Below are positions 50,950 to 59,479 of a DNA stretch of 64,000 nucleotides, in pieces. The notes beneath the pieces were generated by a model that worked only from the letters and a program-made list of their open reading frames with translations, ran no database searches and was not told the origin of the DNA. The stretch is from assembly GCA_907163375.1 (NCBI GenBank), contig CAJQUW010003146.1, forward strand, positions 310,001 to 374,000, written 5' to 3'. The position numbers and the translations under genes are program-made. Within the stretch, counting starts at the first letter, position 1. Each line of letters begins with the position of its first letter. This stretch comes from Prostheceraeus crozeri. Lineage: Eukaryota; Platyhelminthes; Polycladida; Euryleptidae.

Positions 50950-52457
50950 TATTCTTGATTTCGAGGTCTACAAGACCTGACTGATACCTTTCGTTTAACT
51001 TCTGTTGCTTTTTTCCTTCTTGATGTTGATCTTTTCTACTGATCTTTGTACAATTTGGTAGCAATTGATTTTCTTTGCATATTAAATTAAATTGAATGTC
51101 TTTATCTAATTTCACACATTTGTGTAGAGTCTTTTCTGTTTTTCTAAATTCATGCTTTTCCGTTGTTGTCAGTGTTTTTAGAATTATGAACGAATACCAT
51201 TTTATTGCAAAGATTTTATTTAGCGACGTTTCGGTCTCTTTTACACGGACCATTTTCAAGCTTACATTATGAAAAGTGAGCTACAGTAATATTGAAATTT
51301 CAAAATTATCTCAACTATTAAACACTTGTATAAAAGGCTCAAAGATATGTACACAGATAGTTTAAAAAGGGAAATGGAAATAGAAATCAAGAAATGATAT
51401 TCAGATGCCTTGTCAATCCTTTATCGTGTTGATTCAATTTAGGTGCAATCTCTTTGATCAATATAGCCTCAGCTATCTGCAATGAATTCGTATCTGCATA
51501 GCGAGCTAAAATTTCAGTATTTGTTATTAAATTTCTTGGTTTTTGTTGATGTACATTTATGTGATGAGATTTAATAGAACCATTGTTCTCATGTTGTTTC
51601 ATCCTCACGTTCATTAAATTTGTTGTATATCCTATATAATGAGCATTATTACACATGCTCTCATTGCAAGAATATTGATACACAACATTGTGGTTTGAAT
51701 GAAACGAGTCCATTTTCGTTTTGATTGCATTCGCCAACTTGTAATTTTTGTAGTAGACTCTTACGTTAACATCAAATGATTCAAATTTTCCTTTTACATT
51801 GTCTTTCACAATTTTTTGGATTCTTTTTTCCTCCACTCGGTAATTTGATGTCAATTGACCTTTATAATAAAAAATGACATTCGTTTTTTCTACTTTTTCT
51901 TCGGGTTTGAAATATTTTTTCAGAATCATTTTTGTTTGTTCACCAATTATGCTCATGGGATAATGGCTGCTGGTAAGCATCCTTTTAGCCATTTCTATCT
52001 TCTCTTGAAAAGATGTCCAGTCTGAACTTATATGTAGAGCTCTATGGAGATAACTTTTGATGACTGAAATTTTATATCGTTTTGTTGTAAAGGAAGTGAA
52101 GTCCAGACAAGTATTTGTTGCTGTTTCTTTACGATATATAGAAAAAGTCAAAGTATTACTACGCTTGACGAACACATCCAGAAAAGAAATAGTTTTATTT
52201 GTTTCAATTTCGTACGTAAAGTCTAAAGTAGAATTTGTTTTGAATCGATCAATAAGTTCTTGAAGCTGTTTCTCATTTTGTACAATAGCAAACGTATCAT
52301 CAAACGTAACGGTAATAGGCAACTGGCTTAGCTGTCTCTGATTTATTCAAAACTCGATTTTCTATTTCACTCATGTAAATATTGGCGTATGGAAATTTCA
52401 ATATTACTGTAGCTCACTTTTCATAATGTAAGCTTGAAAATGGTCCGTGTAAAAGTA
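50950..52457 (-). mobile_element. Penelope-like element, minus strand, 5' truncated, with inverted terminal copies
   Basis: Contains the RT/endonuclease frame at 51387-52322, a 3' flank (51300-50950), and a ~64-bp sequence at 51238-51303 that returns in inverted orientation at 52392-52455 (GCTCACTTTTCATAATGTAA and neighbours). PLEs often carry such pLTR copies in direct or inverted arrangement. Confidence 0.8.
51387..52390 (-). pseudogene. PLE reverse transcriptase (C-terminal palm/thumb) plus GIY-YIG endonuclease
   Basis: From 52322 the frame reads FDDTFAIVQNEKQLQELI (the RT active-site region of PLEs), TISFLDVFVKR, RKETATNTCLDFTS, then a linker and CNESMCNNAHYIGYTTNLMN with RMKQHENNGSIKSHH (GIY-YIG), ending LTRHLNIIS. 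Upstream of 52322 a further piece (52390-52325) continues the RT in another frame (MSEIENRVLNKSE), so there is a frameshift and 5' truncation. PLE reverse transcriptases prime at nicks made by the endonuclease. Confidence 0.88.
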
Positions 52458-52504
52458 GGATAGTCTAGCCACTTTCTACCGCATTTGCACTAAAGTACAT
52501 GCCC

Positions 52505-52646
52505 TGCTCTGTCATCGGAGCACACGCCCACGCATCAGAGCACGGAGCACACGCCCACGCATCGGCGCACTTGGGGTAAGAGCACGGAGCACCAATCGGA
52601 GCACGCGGCGCCGAGCACGTGTGATGAGTCACAGCAAGGTATATAA
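52505..52646 (+). promoter_or_regulatory. Promoter with GGAGCAC boxes and TATA box
   Basis: At least five GGAGCAC or AGAGCAC boxes between 52516 and 52612, two with the phrase ACACGCCCACGCATC, then a TGAGTCA (AP-1-like) at 52625 and TATATAA at 52639-52645, about 36 bp before the ATG at 52681. Confidence 0.7.
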
Positions 52647-52680
52647 GGAAGGCGCTGCCAGAGAAAATCATTCTCATCAT

Positions 52681-53100
52681 ATGTCGACAACATTAACGTT
52701 ACGCCCTCTGGCTGCGACACGTCATCCCAAGGAGGAGATATCCTATACACCTTATTCATCGAAAGACTTTATTGTGGAACGAGACTGTAATACACTGTAT
52801 ATTATTCCGACAAAGGAGAAGAGTGTGTCGTTAGAGAAGATTATTGCAGAGCTTCGTATTCAGTTGCTGAATGTAATACTGTATGGACCACGCTTCTTGT
52901 TTGATATTCGAACATCTGCAAAGTTCCCCAAAGGTGCACTGGACGTGTCCTATCGCTATTTGAACATTGGTGACGATTGGGACGTGGAAGAACTGATTGA
53001 TTCATTGCAGAAGAAGTTACGTTCTCAACTGGAGTGTCGTTATTTTGGGGGAATCTTGTGTATACAGATTGACATTGGGTTTGGTTCATTGTTTACGTAA
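52681..53100 (+). CDS. 139-residue protein, unknown, first gene of element D
   Basis: ATG at 52681 lies ~36 bp after a TATA box; the upstream in-frame ATG at 52621 precedes the TATA box and is rejected. The protein has NTLYIIPTKEKSVSLEKII near residue 40 and DVEELIDSLQKKL near residue 105, ending in a strand-rich CIQIDIGFGS. These two blocks also occur in the 131-residue protein at 56619-57014 (IIYPKTT...LEKVI and DVEEVDDYL), so the two look like paralogues. Function unknown; position and promoter suggest early expression. Confidence 0.65.
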   Translation: MSTTLTLRPLAATRHPKEEISYTPYSSKDFIVERDCNTLYIIPTKEKSVSLEKIIAELRIQLLNVILYGPRFLFDIRTSAKFPKGALDVSYRYLNIGDDWDVEELIDSLQKKLRSQLECRYFGGILCIQIDIGFGSLFT

Positions 53101-53125
53101 GATACATTATCTGAACCACGATATA

Positions 53126-54053
53126 ATGGAGCCACCAACAAAGAAGAGGCGAACCACAGTCCGTCCCCGCCCTCAACCCTATTATGAGTGCGAGTTTTGC
53201 AATAAACGCTTCCGACTGTTTTCACAATGTACGCACAATTTTCTCCTGTCATGGACGCAAGGAGATAGGGAAGGAGTATTGCGATCGTTGTGGGAAATGG
53301 TGGACTACCGATCATCAGTGCTCTCTGGATAGGGGATACTGGGACGACAAGGAGAGTGAGTTCACCTGCCTGCTTTGCAAACAAGACTATAATATGGAAG
53401 CTTACTATAAACATCCATGTGTCGGTCGGTGCAGGTACTGTGATGAGAAGATTCAGGAGGAGGAGAATGAATGGAATGAACATTTATGTCCCTATTTGAG
53501 TATGTATATGTCCACCGAACCCTTGGACCCGAATCGCCCAGTGGAGTCGGAGAGTACGAATTCATATCCGTACGACTTGTCAAAAGTGAAGTTGGCACGC
53601 TGTCCCTGGTGTCATAACATGTACCAAGCATTCTTCTTATGGGAACATGTTTGCAAAAAACATAAGGAGGTGCGTGGAAGCAATCCGACGCGGAGCAAGA
53701 CGAATGAGGCATGCGACAACTTTGTCTATATGTGTGTCTGTGGTGAGATGCTGCACCGTGACGTGGAGGAAGAGAAGGTCCGTCAATTTGTCTCGCTGCA
53801 TAAGGAGCATATGGCCAAGAAAATATGGAAAAATCAGCGCGAAAAGTTGAAACGGATATATGAGAGTCAACCGAATCCACCCAAGGAAGTGAATAGTGTC
53901 CCCCAAGCCTCGCTTCGACCAGAGAATAGAAATCGGGACCCACGCAAATATTCATTTGACTTTAGTAAGAAACGAGGGAGACCTCTGAATCCCATTGTTT
54001 TTAAGAACCAATTGAATTGGTTCACGTATAATGTAGATTTGGATGATGAATAA
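53126..54053 (+). pseudogene. Multi-zinc-finger protein, 5' frameshift
   Basis: ATG at 53126 (MEPPTKKRRTTVRPRPQP, a nuclear-localisation-like basic start) leads into CEFCNKRF; a frame change near 53225-53240 is needed to reach the long frame (53184-54053). That frame shows EYCDRCGKWWTTDHQC, FTCLLCKQDYN, CRYCDEKIQ, CPWCHNMYQ...HVCKKH and a CVCGEML...FVSLHKEHM module, then a basic C-terminus. At least five zinc-binding units are visible. The CxCGE...H...H module recurs in the protein at 57721-58431. A DNA- or RNA-binding regulator is likely. Confidence 0.7.
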
Positions 54054-54099
54054 ATGTAGTGATCAATCTCCTATTTTTGTGACTATGGGAAGTGTCAGA

Positions 54100-54106
54100 A
54101 CTAAGT
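54100..54106 (+). promoter_or_regulatory. ACTAAGT motif upstream of the pX-like gene
   Basis: 27 nt separate the motif from the ATG at 54134. The same motif lies 28 nt before the ATGs at 59054 and 59480. Confidence 0.5.
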
Positions 54107-54133
54107 AAGGACATCTAGCCTATCACGGTAATC

Positions 54134-54406
54134 ATGCAACGTGGAGGTATTTATCGCGGAAGCCGTCGTCAAAAAGGGGGAATTTACCGTGGGAGTCGAA
54201 GACAAAAGGGTGGAATCTACCGCGGGAGTCGTAAACAAAGAGGAGGTATCCTCCCATTTTTACTCCCCCTCGTCCCTGCACTTATTGCCGCAGGGAAAGC
54301 TGCAGCGTTGGGAGCAGCGGGTGCAGCCGGTGCCGCAGGCGTAAGTGCTATAGCGAATAAAATATCAGGAGGAGGAAAACGTCGAAGGAGACATCATAAT
54401 CGCTAA
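54134..54406 (+). CDS. pX-like basic core/membrane protein
   Basis: 90 residues: an N-terminal triple repeat of (R)GGIYRGSR(R/K)Q, then GGILPFLLPLVPALIAAGKA and a Gly/Ala-rich hydrophobic stretch, ending in a basic tail (GGGKRRRRHHNR). This is the architecture of adenovirus precursor pX and adintovirus equivalents: Arg/Gly-rich DNA-binding part plus membrane-active helix. Its counterpart in element C is at 29859-30342. Preceded by an ACTAAGT motif. Confidence 0.8.
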   Translation: MQRGGIYRGSRRQKGGIYRGSRRQKGGIYRGSRKQRGGILPFLLPLVPALIAAGKAAALGAAGAAGAAGVSAIANKISGGGKRRRRHHNR

Positions 54407-54436
54407 ACCAATCATGTGGTACACCAACCTAGGGAC

Positions 54437-54446
54437 GGGTATATAA
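54437..54446 (+). promoter_or_regulatory. TATA box of the exonuclease-like gene
   Basis: GGGTATATAAGTC; about 32 bp before the ATG at 54479. Confidence 0.65.
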
Positions 54447-54478
54447 GTCGAGACACACAAGGTGAGATTCATTTCACG

Positions 54479-55484
54479 ATGCGTCGGATTCAGCATTTGG
54501 GCGAGCTCATGCAAGGTTCTTATACCATTACATTTGATCATCCTAAAGTACAACAATGGTGGGTGGAGCAGAAGAAACCGGTGCGCAATTTCATCGTATT
54601 TGATACGGAAGGAGATCCCATGCAGGAAGTCGCTGCCATTTGGTGTCATTATACGCCCAGAGACGATAAACCGACCGGATATGTGACTATTACATCGCGC
54701 TTCCATGACTTTATCAAACATGAAACATCGGGATGTGATGTTTTTGCCACTCAGTTTATTCATGGTCTCAACCCACGTGTGATTGGGAAATGTGGTGCAG
54801 AAGAGAGTGTGATTATTCACCGTTTTAATTGCTGGGTTCATGAAATGACACGCGAGTATGGAGACGTGGAACTGATTGTAGGGAATGGATTATCGGAGAT
54901 GGAAAGAGCTTGGTTTAAAAGCATAAAACTCTTGGAAAAAGTGACCATGGATAGTATTTCTCTCCCCGAATGGTCTCAACGCATTGACTCTCATTGGAAT
55001 ATATTCACCTCATGTATGCGGGATAGTGAAGTGTATAGGATTGGCTACAAGGAACATATGCGTCGCGGATGTCACTGGTTGAATCATTCCCCAGTATGAA
55101 GGGAAAGAAGCGTACCGTCGAACCCTGTTACATTTACGCCGAGGGAAAGCACTCACAGAAACGCAAACTGCCAAGGTACAGTATGGGTACCACTGTGCGC
55201 TGTCAGATGTGGTCGAGATTCTTCTTCATTATTGCTTTGAACTACACTATCGACTTTATGTGCATACGCTGTATTTAAATTATGATTCCTGTGAAGCTGC
55301 ATGGGCCTGGACCAAGATTGATCACATCACTGTGATGCATGAATCAACCACGGTGGACAATGGACAACTCCATAAGTCTTACATTGTTCATTATTGTAAC
55401 TTCAGTGACTATGCCGAACATCGTACCTTGTGCAAGAATAATGCATGTTGTGAAATGACTCAAGAAAGTGCATCTCTAGAATAA
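54479..55484 (+). pseudogene. DnaQ-like (DEDD) exonuclease-type protein, frameshifted
   Basis: ATG 54479 follows a TATA box. RNFIVFDTEGDPMQEVAAIW (about residue 40) resembles the DxE exonuclease motif of the DnaQ/RNase H fold; IHGLNPRVIG and VELIVGNGLSEMERAWF could be the next two motifs. The frame ends at 55099, but another frame continues without a stop from about 55085 to 55484, so one base change in a CCCC run near 55089 probably splits the gene (about 335 codons). The continuation contains two Cys/His clusters near its end. A replication or nucleic-acid-processing role is inferred. Confidence 0.6.
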
Positions 55485-55763
55485 ATGTTATTCCAATCAC
55501 CTGTTATTTTTGATAATCATTGACTTGGGAATATAGCACTTGTCAATTGTATGAACCAGTTTTCAACATTAAAAATAATGCTAACTTGTAAATTTTTTGA
55601 ACGATTTCCAATCTTAAAATTCAATCTTTAGCATTCATTTTAACTTCTATTCTATCATGATATGTCCTATAACCCATTACTATCCCAAGAATAAAATAGT
55701 CATAGCTTACCATGTATGTTTATTGAGAAGAAATCAAGATAGAAAGAATGATTACACATACAT
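55485..55763. other. Intergenic region between convergent genes, no gene seen
   Basis: AT-rich spacer between genes ending at 55484 (plus) and 55764 (minus), with AATAAA sequences at 55483 and near 55690 in the orientation of the plus-strand gene. Confidence 0.5.
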
Positions 55764-56357
55764 TTAAAAAACCCAGTCACTGACTTCACTTATAAAGTCC
55801 ACACTATCCAAGTTGGCGATGGCTTCGTTGATGTTATCCAATTCAGTGCGACGGTTCAAATAAGCACTAAGGTTCGTCAATGGTTCGCGAAAGGGACGGC
55901 GAGTGGGTCGAAGATCGAGTTCAGGATAGTCATCGGAGCTAGGTGGCGTATTCTCCTTCTCGTCGTCTAGAAAGTCAAGTTCCCGATTCTCGCTGATCAG
56001 ACTTGGTGGTCCGGGATCGGTGACGGAGGGTGACGGTGGGATGGGAAATGGTCCATCGATGGTGGGTGGCGTCGGAGGGAGGGAATATGGTCCGTCCAGA
56101 TCGGGAATAGAGCCCCAGTGGGATGGGAGATCCGTTGGGAAATCATCTTCTGAACCGGCTGCTAATGAAGGTAGTGGGCTGGCTGGTGAGGAAGGTAGCG
56201 GACTTGGACTTCCTGGGGTCGGTGGTGGAGTGTCTGGGACCACAATCAGCATTTCCCCTTCACTATCCATATCGTGTTGGTGTTGAAAATTACTTCGTTG
56301 TAGTATGTTAGTAGGATCCACTTGCCGGAATTGAAGTTGATAGCGTTGATAAATCAT
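55764..56357 (-). CDS. Proline-rich acidic protein, unknown
   Basis: The only minus-strand gene in element D. ATG at 56357 (or the internal Met at ~56270, MDSEGEMLIVVPDTPPPTPG). Residues 45-130 are Pro/Ser-rich with repeated P(F/Y)(S/P)(L/I)PP(T/S)P phrases; the rest is acidic and ends in a helical segment (DSVDFISEVSDWVF). A CTATAAAG sequence (minus strand near 56440) lies ~80 bp upstream. Its disordered, acidic, Pro-rich nature suggests an interaction hub or transcriptional regulator, but no homologue was recognised. Confidence 0.6.
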   Translation of the reverse strand: MIYQRYQLQFRQVDPTNILQRSNFQHQHDMDSEGEMLIVVPDTPPPTPGSPSPLPSSPASPLPSLAAGSEDDFPTDLPSHWGSIPDLDGPYSLPPTPPTIDGPFPIPPSPSVTDPGPPSLISENRELDFLDDEKENTPPSSDDYPELDLRPTRRPFREPLTNLSAYLNRRTELDNINEAIANLDSVDFISEVSDWVF

Positions 56358-56432
56358 GTCTTTGAAAAACTTTAGTGAAATCTTCTTGAATGTTCACGAG
56401 TGTTATTAAGGTGGAACATTTTCGACTTGGCT

Positions 56433-56570
56433 TTATAGTTTTGCAATTGTCCCATCCCCTGCTCCGAGCATTAGACGTTCCCCATTCCATGCTCGGAGCA
56501 CAGAACGGAGCATTGTGTGTGCCCCATTCCATATCGGAGCACAGAACGGAGCATGTCATATCGGAGCACC
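56433..56570. promoter_or_regulatory. Divergent promoter with CGGAGCA boxes
   Basis: CGGAGCA or CCGAGCA sequences at about 56462, 56494, 56513, 56536, 56553 and 56564, twice in the phrase CGGAGCACAGAACGGAGCA. They lie between the minus-strand Pro-rich gene and the plus-strand 131-residue gene. The same boxes occur at 52516-52612 and near 60123. Confidence 0.6.
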
Positions 56571-56618
56571 TATCGATTGGAAAACTAGGTAAAATAGAGA
56601 AACGTTCAAGACACATAC

Positions 56619-57014
56619 ATGATGGAAGACTTTCACGTGTACACCTATCCAAATCAGCTCATTATTTATCCGAAAACAACATGTCAACCGCACGCGATGT
56701 TGGAGAAAGTGATTCCCTATGTGAAGGAGAAGATCAAAGTGAAGCCTGAATGTGAACTCTCCATGGATACATTCACGATTTATGAATACAAAATAAATGG
56801 TTCTCTACCATTGATGGGTGCCAGTGAACGTTATTATGAAAGTGACGTCGAAGAAGTGGATGACTATTTAGCCTCACTGAAGAACGTATGGGACTATGAA
56901 TTTATGGACAGTGATAACAAAGAGATTTTTGGTGTCTATTGTATAACGTTTAATTTTGAATATATCTCTGTTGGATGGACATCAGAAGAAGAATATGTAA
57001 GCGATACAGACTAA
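56619..57014 (+). CDS. 131-residue protein, paralogue of the first gene of D
   Basis: Two Met codons in tandem (56619 and 56622). The NQLIIYPKTT...LEKVIPYVKEK and DVEEVDDYLASLKN blocks parallel the 139-residue protein at 52681. Both have the pattern helix, strands, acidic helix, two strands. The stop codon is embedded in an ACTAAGT motif (57010-57016). Function unknown. Confidence 0.6.
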   Translation: MMEDFHVYTYPNQLIIYPKTTCQPHAMLEKVIPYVKEKIKVKPECELSMDTFTIYEYKINGSLPLMGASERYYESDVEEVDDYLASLKNVWDYEFMDSDNKEIFGVYCITFNFEYISVGWTSEEEYVSDTD

Positions 57015-57177
57015 GTATGAATAAAGAAAATGTCGTCGTATGAATCATGTTGCTTTTCCATATTATAAGTATTCTGCTATTGGGGTTGATAGATTTGGAA
57101 AAACATGCTACTTGTACTCCTTTTTCTTCTGAGAGAGATTGTACGCATACTCACCGCGATGAGTGACTATTTAAGTT

Positions 57178-57345
57178 ATGGAATCTCACGCTCTCTCAAA
57201 TAAGATCATGTTACTTCTGCCCTATTATCGAAAAAGACGACATCGCCCTATTCGGACCAAACACCCTCGAAAAAGACGACCACGTGGAAGATGGACATCA
57301 CGCCCACAGAAAGTTCGACATCTCCTTCTCACCAAGCGCGGATGA
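57178..57345 (+). CDS. Short arginine-rich (protamine-like) protein
   Basis: An ATG at 57178 opens a 55-codon frame; an internal ATG at 57208 is the better start if the TTTAAGT at 57170-57176 is the ACTAAGT-type motif. The product begins MLLLPYYRKRRHRPIRTKH and is about 40% Arg/Lys/His, like adenovirus core proteins. It overlaps the next gene by 55 bp in another frame. A role in compacting DNA in the particle is inferred. Confidence 0.5.
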   Translation: MESHALSNKIMLLLPYYRKRRHRPIRTKHPRKRRPRGRWTSRPQKVRHLLLTKRG

Positions 57346-57740
57346 AGATCCTTATTGATTTTTGGTTCGATGAACGCATCCGAGGCAATGATATCCCCAC
57401 ATTAGAAGAGTTTACCGACACGTCCACCGTCTATTTGAATCAATTGGTACTGAATGACCACTATTCCATCGTGGGACGTGTATATTTACTCATGGCTATT
57501 TTTGAGGATGATGTTTTGTATGAGGAAACACTATGGAGCTTTATGAATGAGAAACATTTGAACTATTTACAAGAGCTGTATCATAAACGTGTGATTTCAG
57601 CAGCAAGTCTTATTTATATCAAAGAGACATTGAATCGTATCTGGGCTCATTTCAGTGTTTTGTTTCAACGGCCAACGATTGTATTTAAGCATGCACAGGA
57701 ACACACAACAAAAATCAACCATGAAGGGAGGAGTGCGTGA
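57291..57740 (+). CDS. 149-residue helical protein, unknown
   Basis: ATG at 57291, stop at 57740. Mostly helical with aromatic/hydrophobic positions (FWFDERIRG, LNQLVLNDHYSIVGRVYLLM, WSFMNEKHLNYLQELYHKR). It overlaps the Arg-rich frame upstream and the zinc-finger gene downstream (20 bp), typical of compact viral gene packing. No family recognised. Confidence 0.55.
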   Translation: MDITPTESSTSPSHQARMKILIDFWFDERIRGNDIPTLEEFTDTSTVYLNQLVLNDHYSIVGRVYLLMAIFEDDVLYEETLWSFMNEKHLNYLQELYHKRVISAASLIYIKETLNRIWAHFSVLFQRPTIVFKHAQEHTTKINHEGRSA

Positions 57741-58431
57741 AAGTGAAGAGACATTGACGTTGCGAAAATTGAGAATAACCCGATGTCTTATCTGTAAATT
57801 GCCTTATCAAAAAGATCGTCTGAGAAGGCATATTTTTAATTCACACAATCTAAAATATAAAACAAAAGAAGAGATAAAAGCAAGTGAAGAGTTCATCTAT
57901 GCATGCCTATGCGGGGAAACACTCGATGGAACGGTGGATAGGAAGACAGCTCAACAATTTGCGCGTCAACATACCCATATTTTAAACGAGCGAATGGAGG
58001 GAGAAAATGTGAGCAAACTCAACTATATTATTCAACAGCATGTTCCGAGATCCTCTTTGAAGGTGTCCTCTACGTTGACAGGACAAGATCGTCAATTATC
58101 ACCCACCTCACGTCGTGCAACTCCCTTGCGACCCCCTCAACCTATGAATACAGATTTGGATGCAGACGATAGTCTAGAAGCACTCATTCGACCCTCTCCA
58201 GCGGATCATCGCGCCTTAGCAACACCTGATCCGTCTCACACTATGCTGCAAGCTGTCGTGAAAAGTATGGTTGACGATCGAGCCAGAGTGGATGCTCCCC
58301 CGGATCCCACCCATACGGTCCATCAAATACAAGAAGAATTGAATCGATTGCCGCCCGATGTTTTAGCCATGGCTGCGAATGAGATTGATATGAGTCCTCT
58401 ATCGTTACAGAGAATATTCAACCTACACTAA
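57721..58431 (+). CDS. C2H2-type zinc-binding protein, paralogous module
   Basis: ATG 57721 preferred over 57655. Residues 20-45 carry CLICKLPYQKDRLRRHIFNSH (C2H2), followed by FIYACLCGETLDG...QFARQHTHIL, a module shared with 53700-53820 of the zinc-finger protein in D. The C-terminal half is Pro/Asp-rich with repeated ATPDPSHTM / APPDPTHTV phrases. The stop lies in an ACTAAGT motif. A DNA-binding regulator is likely. Confidence 0.65.
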   Translation: MKGGVRESEETLTLRKLRITRCLICKLPYQKDRLRRHIFNSHNLKYKTKEEIKASEEFIYACLCGETLDGTVDRKTAQQFARQHTHILNERMEGENVSKLNYIIQQHVPRSSLKVSSTLTGQDRQLSPTSRRATPLRPPQPMNTDLDADDSLEALIRPSPADHRALATPDPSHTMLQAVVKSMVDDRARVDAPPDPTHTVHQIQEELNRLPPDVLAMAANEIDMSPLSLQRIFNLH

Positions 58432-58433
58432 GT
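58427..58433 (+). promoter_or_regulatory. ACTAAGT motif
   Basis: Overlaps the stop codon of the upstream gene; 60 nt before the ATG at 58494. Confidence 0.4.
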
Positions 58434-58493
58434 CATGTGACATTTGATAACTACCCAGGTCCTGTCAATGATCACAACAGTTATATCCAAGCC

Positions 58494-59018
58494 ATGTCAA
58501 ACACAGTGGGAAATCCAGAGGTACAAGAATCAAGAGAACCTCGCCAACAACACTCGGTGGGGGTAGGAACCCCTCAACATCAACACTCGGTGGAGGTAGG
58601 AACCCCTCAACAACAACACTCAGTGGGGGTAGGAACCCCTCAACAACCCATGGACACACACCCCGTGGAGGAAAGAATGTTTTACCCAGTCAATTCACCT
58701 GTCATTGACAACTCCCACGAATACATTATTCAACTGAACAATTTGAAAAACAGCGCCATTGTTCAACTGTTGAACGATTCTATTCGTCTCCATGAACGTC
58801 ATTTAAATGCTCGCAAACGCATCTTGCACGTGTTGGAAGATGCATTTAATCAACACATTCATGAACCCAATCGTACAGATGGCAATGGAGACTATTTGGA
58901 TGAGACATTGGAAAGCATGCGTGACTTGCTGACTCAAAAGGAAGAGTTTATTGCCCACTTAACCAACCAAAATGCAGACGTCCACGCACGCTACATGAAT
59001 TTGGTGAACGCCATGTAA
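58494..59018 (+). CDS. 174-residue protein with 16-residue tandem repeats, possible fibre-like protein
   Basis: ATG 58494. Residues 18-60 contain about three repeats of QHSVGVGTPQ(Q/H), encoded by near-identical 48-bp units (58540-58650), followed by a helical region with coiled-coil character (IVQLLNDSIRLHERHL, LTQKEEFIAHLTNQ). Repeats plus coiled coil suggest a structural or fibre protein, without firm support. Confidence 0.55.
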   Translation: MSNTVGNPEVQESREPRQQHSVGVGTPQHQHSVEVGTPQQQHSVGVGTPQQPMDTHPVEERMFYPVNSPVIDNSHEYIIQLNNLKNSAIVQLLNDSIRLHERHLNARKRILHVLEDAFNQHIHEPNRTDGNGDYLDETLESMRDLLTQKEEFIAHLTNQNADVHARYMNLVNAM

Positions 59019-59025
59019 ACTAAGT
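59019..59025 (+). promoter_or_regulatory. ACTAAGT motif
   Basis: 28 nt before the ATG at 59054, directly after a TAA stop. Confidence 0.5.
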
Positions 59026-59053
59026 TATGTGGGATAGAGGATGATAGACAAGA

Positions 59054-59449
59054 ATGACGTGTCAGTGTGAATCATGTTCAAGTCGACGTCAGGACTTTAC
59101 CAATGTACTGAAATCCCTAAGTTCAGGGATAGGATGCTCGAAAAAGAAAATTAACCGTCATGTCGATCAATTGCCTGAGGAATATGTCAAGGATATGCAA
59201 GCACTCATGAGCAGAATGCGAGAGAATCCAGGGAAATTAACACCTTTACAGCACGAGTTTATTCAATCTTACAAAGGAATTCTCCGCAAATTTGTGAAAC
59301 CACCCCCTCAAACTCGCAAATACTTGGGTCAAAAACGGAAATTTAACAAGAAACAAATCCCCTTCGCACAAGCCTATGCCATGGCATATCACGATAATCC
59401 AGCAGCTTTCAAACAAGCCTTACATGCATCGATCGGCTCCAAACACTAA
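59054..59449 (+). CDS. 131-residue basic protein, unknown
   Basis: Starts MTCQCESCSSRRQDF with a CxCxxC cluster, then a helical middle and a basic Lys/Pro-rich segment (KPPPQTRKYLGQKRKFNKKQ). It ends in a helix AYAMAYHDNPAAFKQAL. Preceded by ACTAAGT. Probably a small virion or DNA-associated protein by context. Confidence 0.55.
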   Translation: MTCQCESCSSRRQDFTNVLKSLSSGIGCSKKKINRHVDQLPEEYVKDMQALMSRMRENPGKLTPLQHEFIQSYKGILRKFVKPPPQTRKYLGQKRKFNKKQIPFAQAYAMAYHDNPAAFKQALHASIGSKH

Positions 59450-59451
59450 GT
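59445..59451 (+). promoter_or_regulatory. ACTAAGT motif
   Basis: Overlaps the stop of the upstream gene and lies 28 nt before the ATG at 59480. Confidence 0.5.
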
Positions 59452-59479
59452 AAACCATACCCACGTCATCAATATCATC

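Noticed and set aside
54416..54478. Using the earlier in-frame start at 54416 for the exonuclease-like gene
   Set aside because: A TATA box lies at 54437-54446, inside that extension, so the ATG at 54479 fits better.
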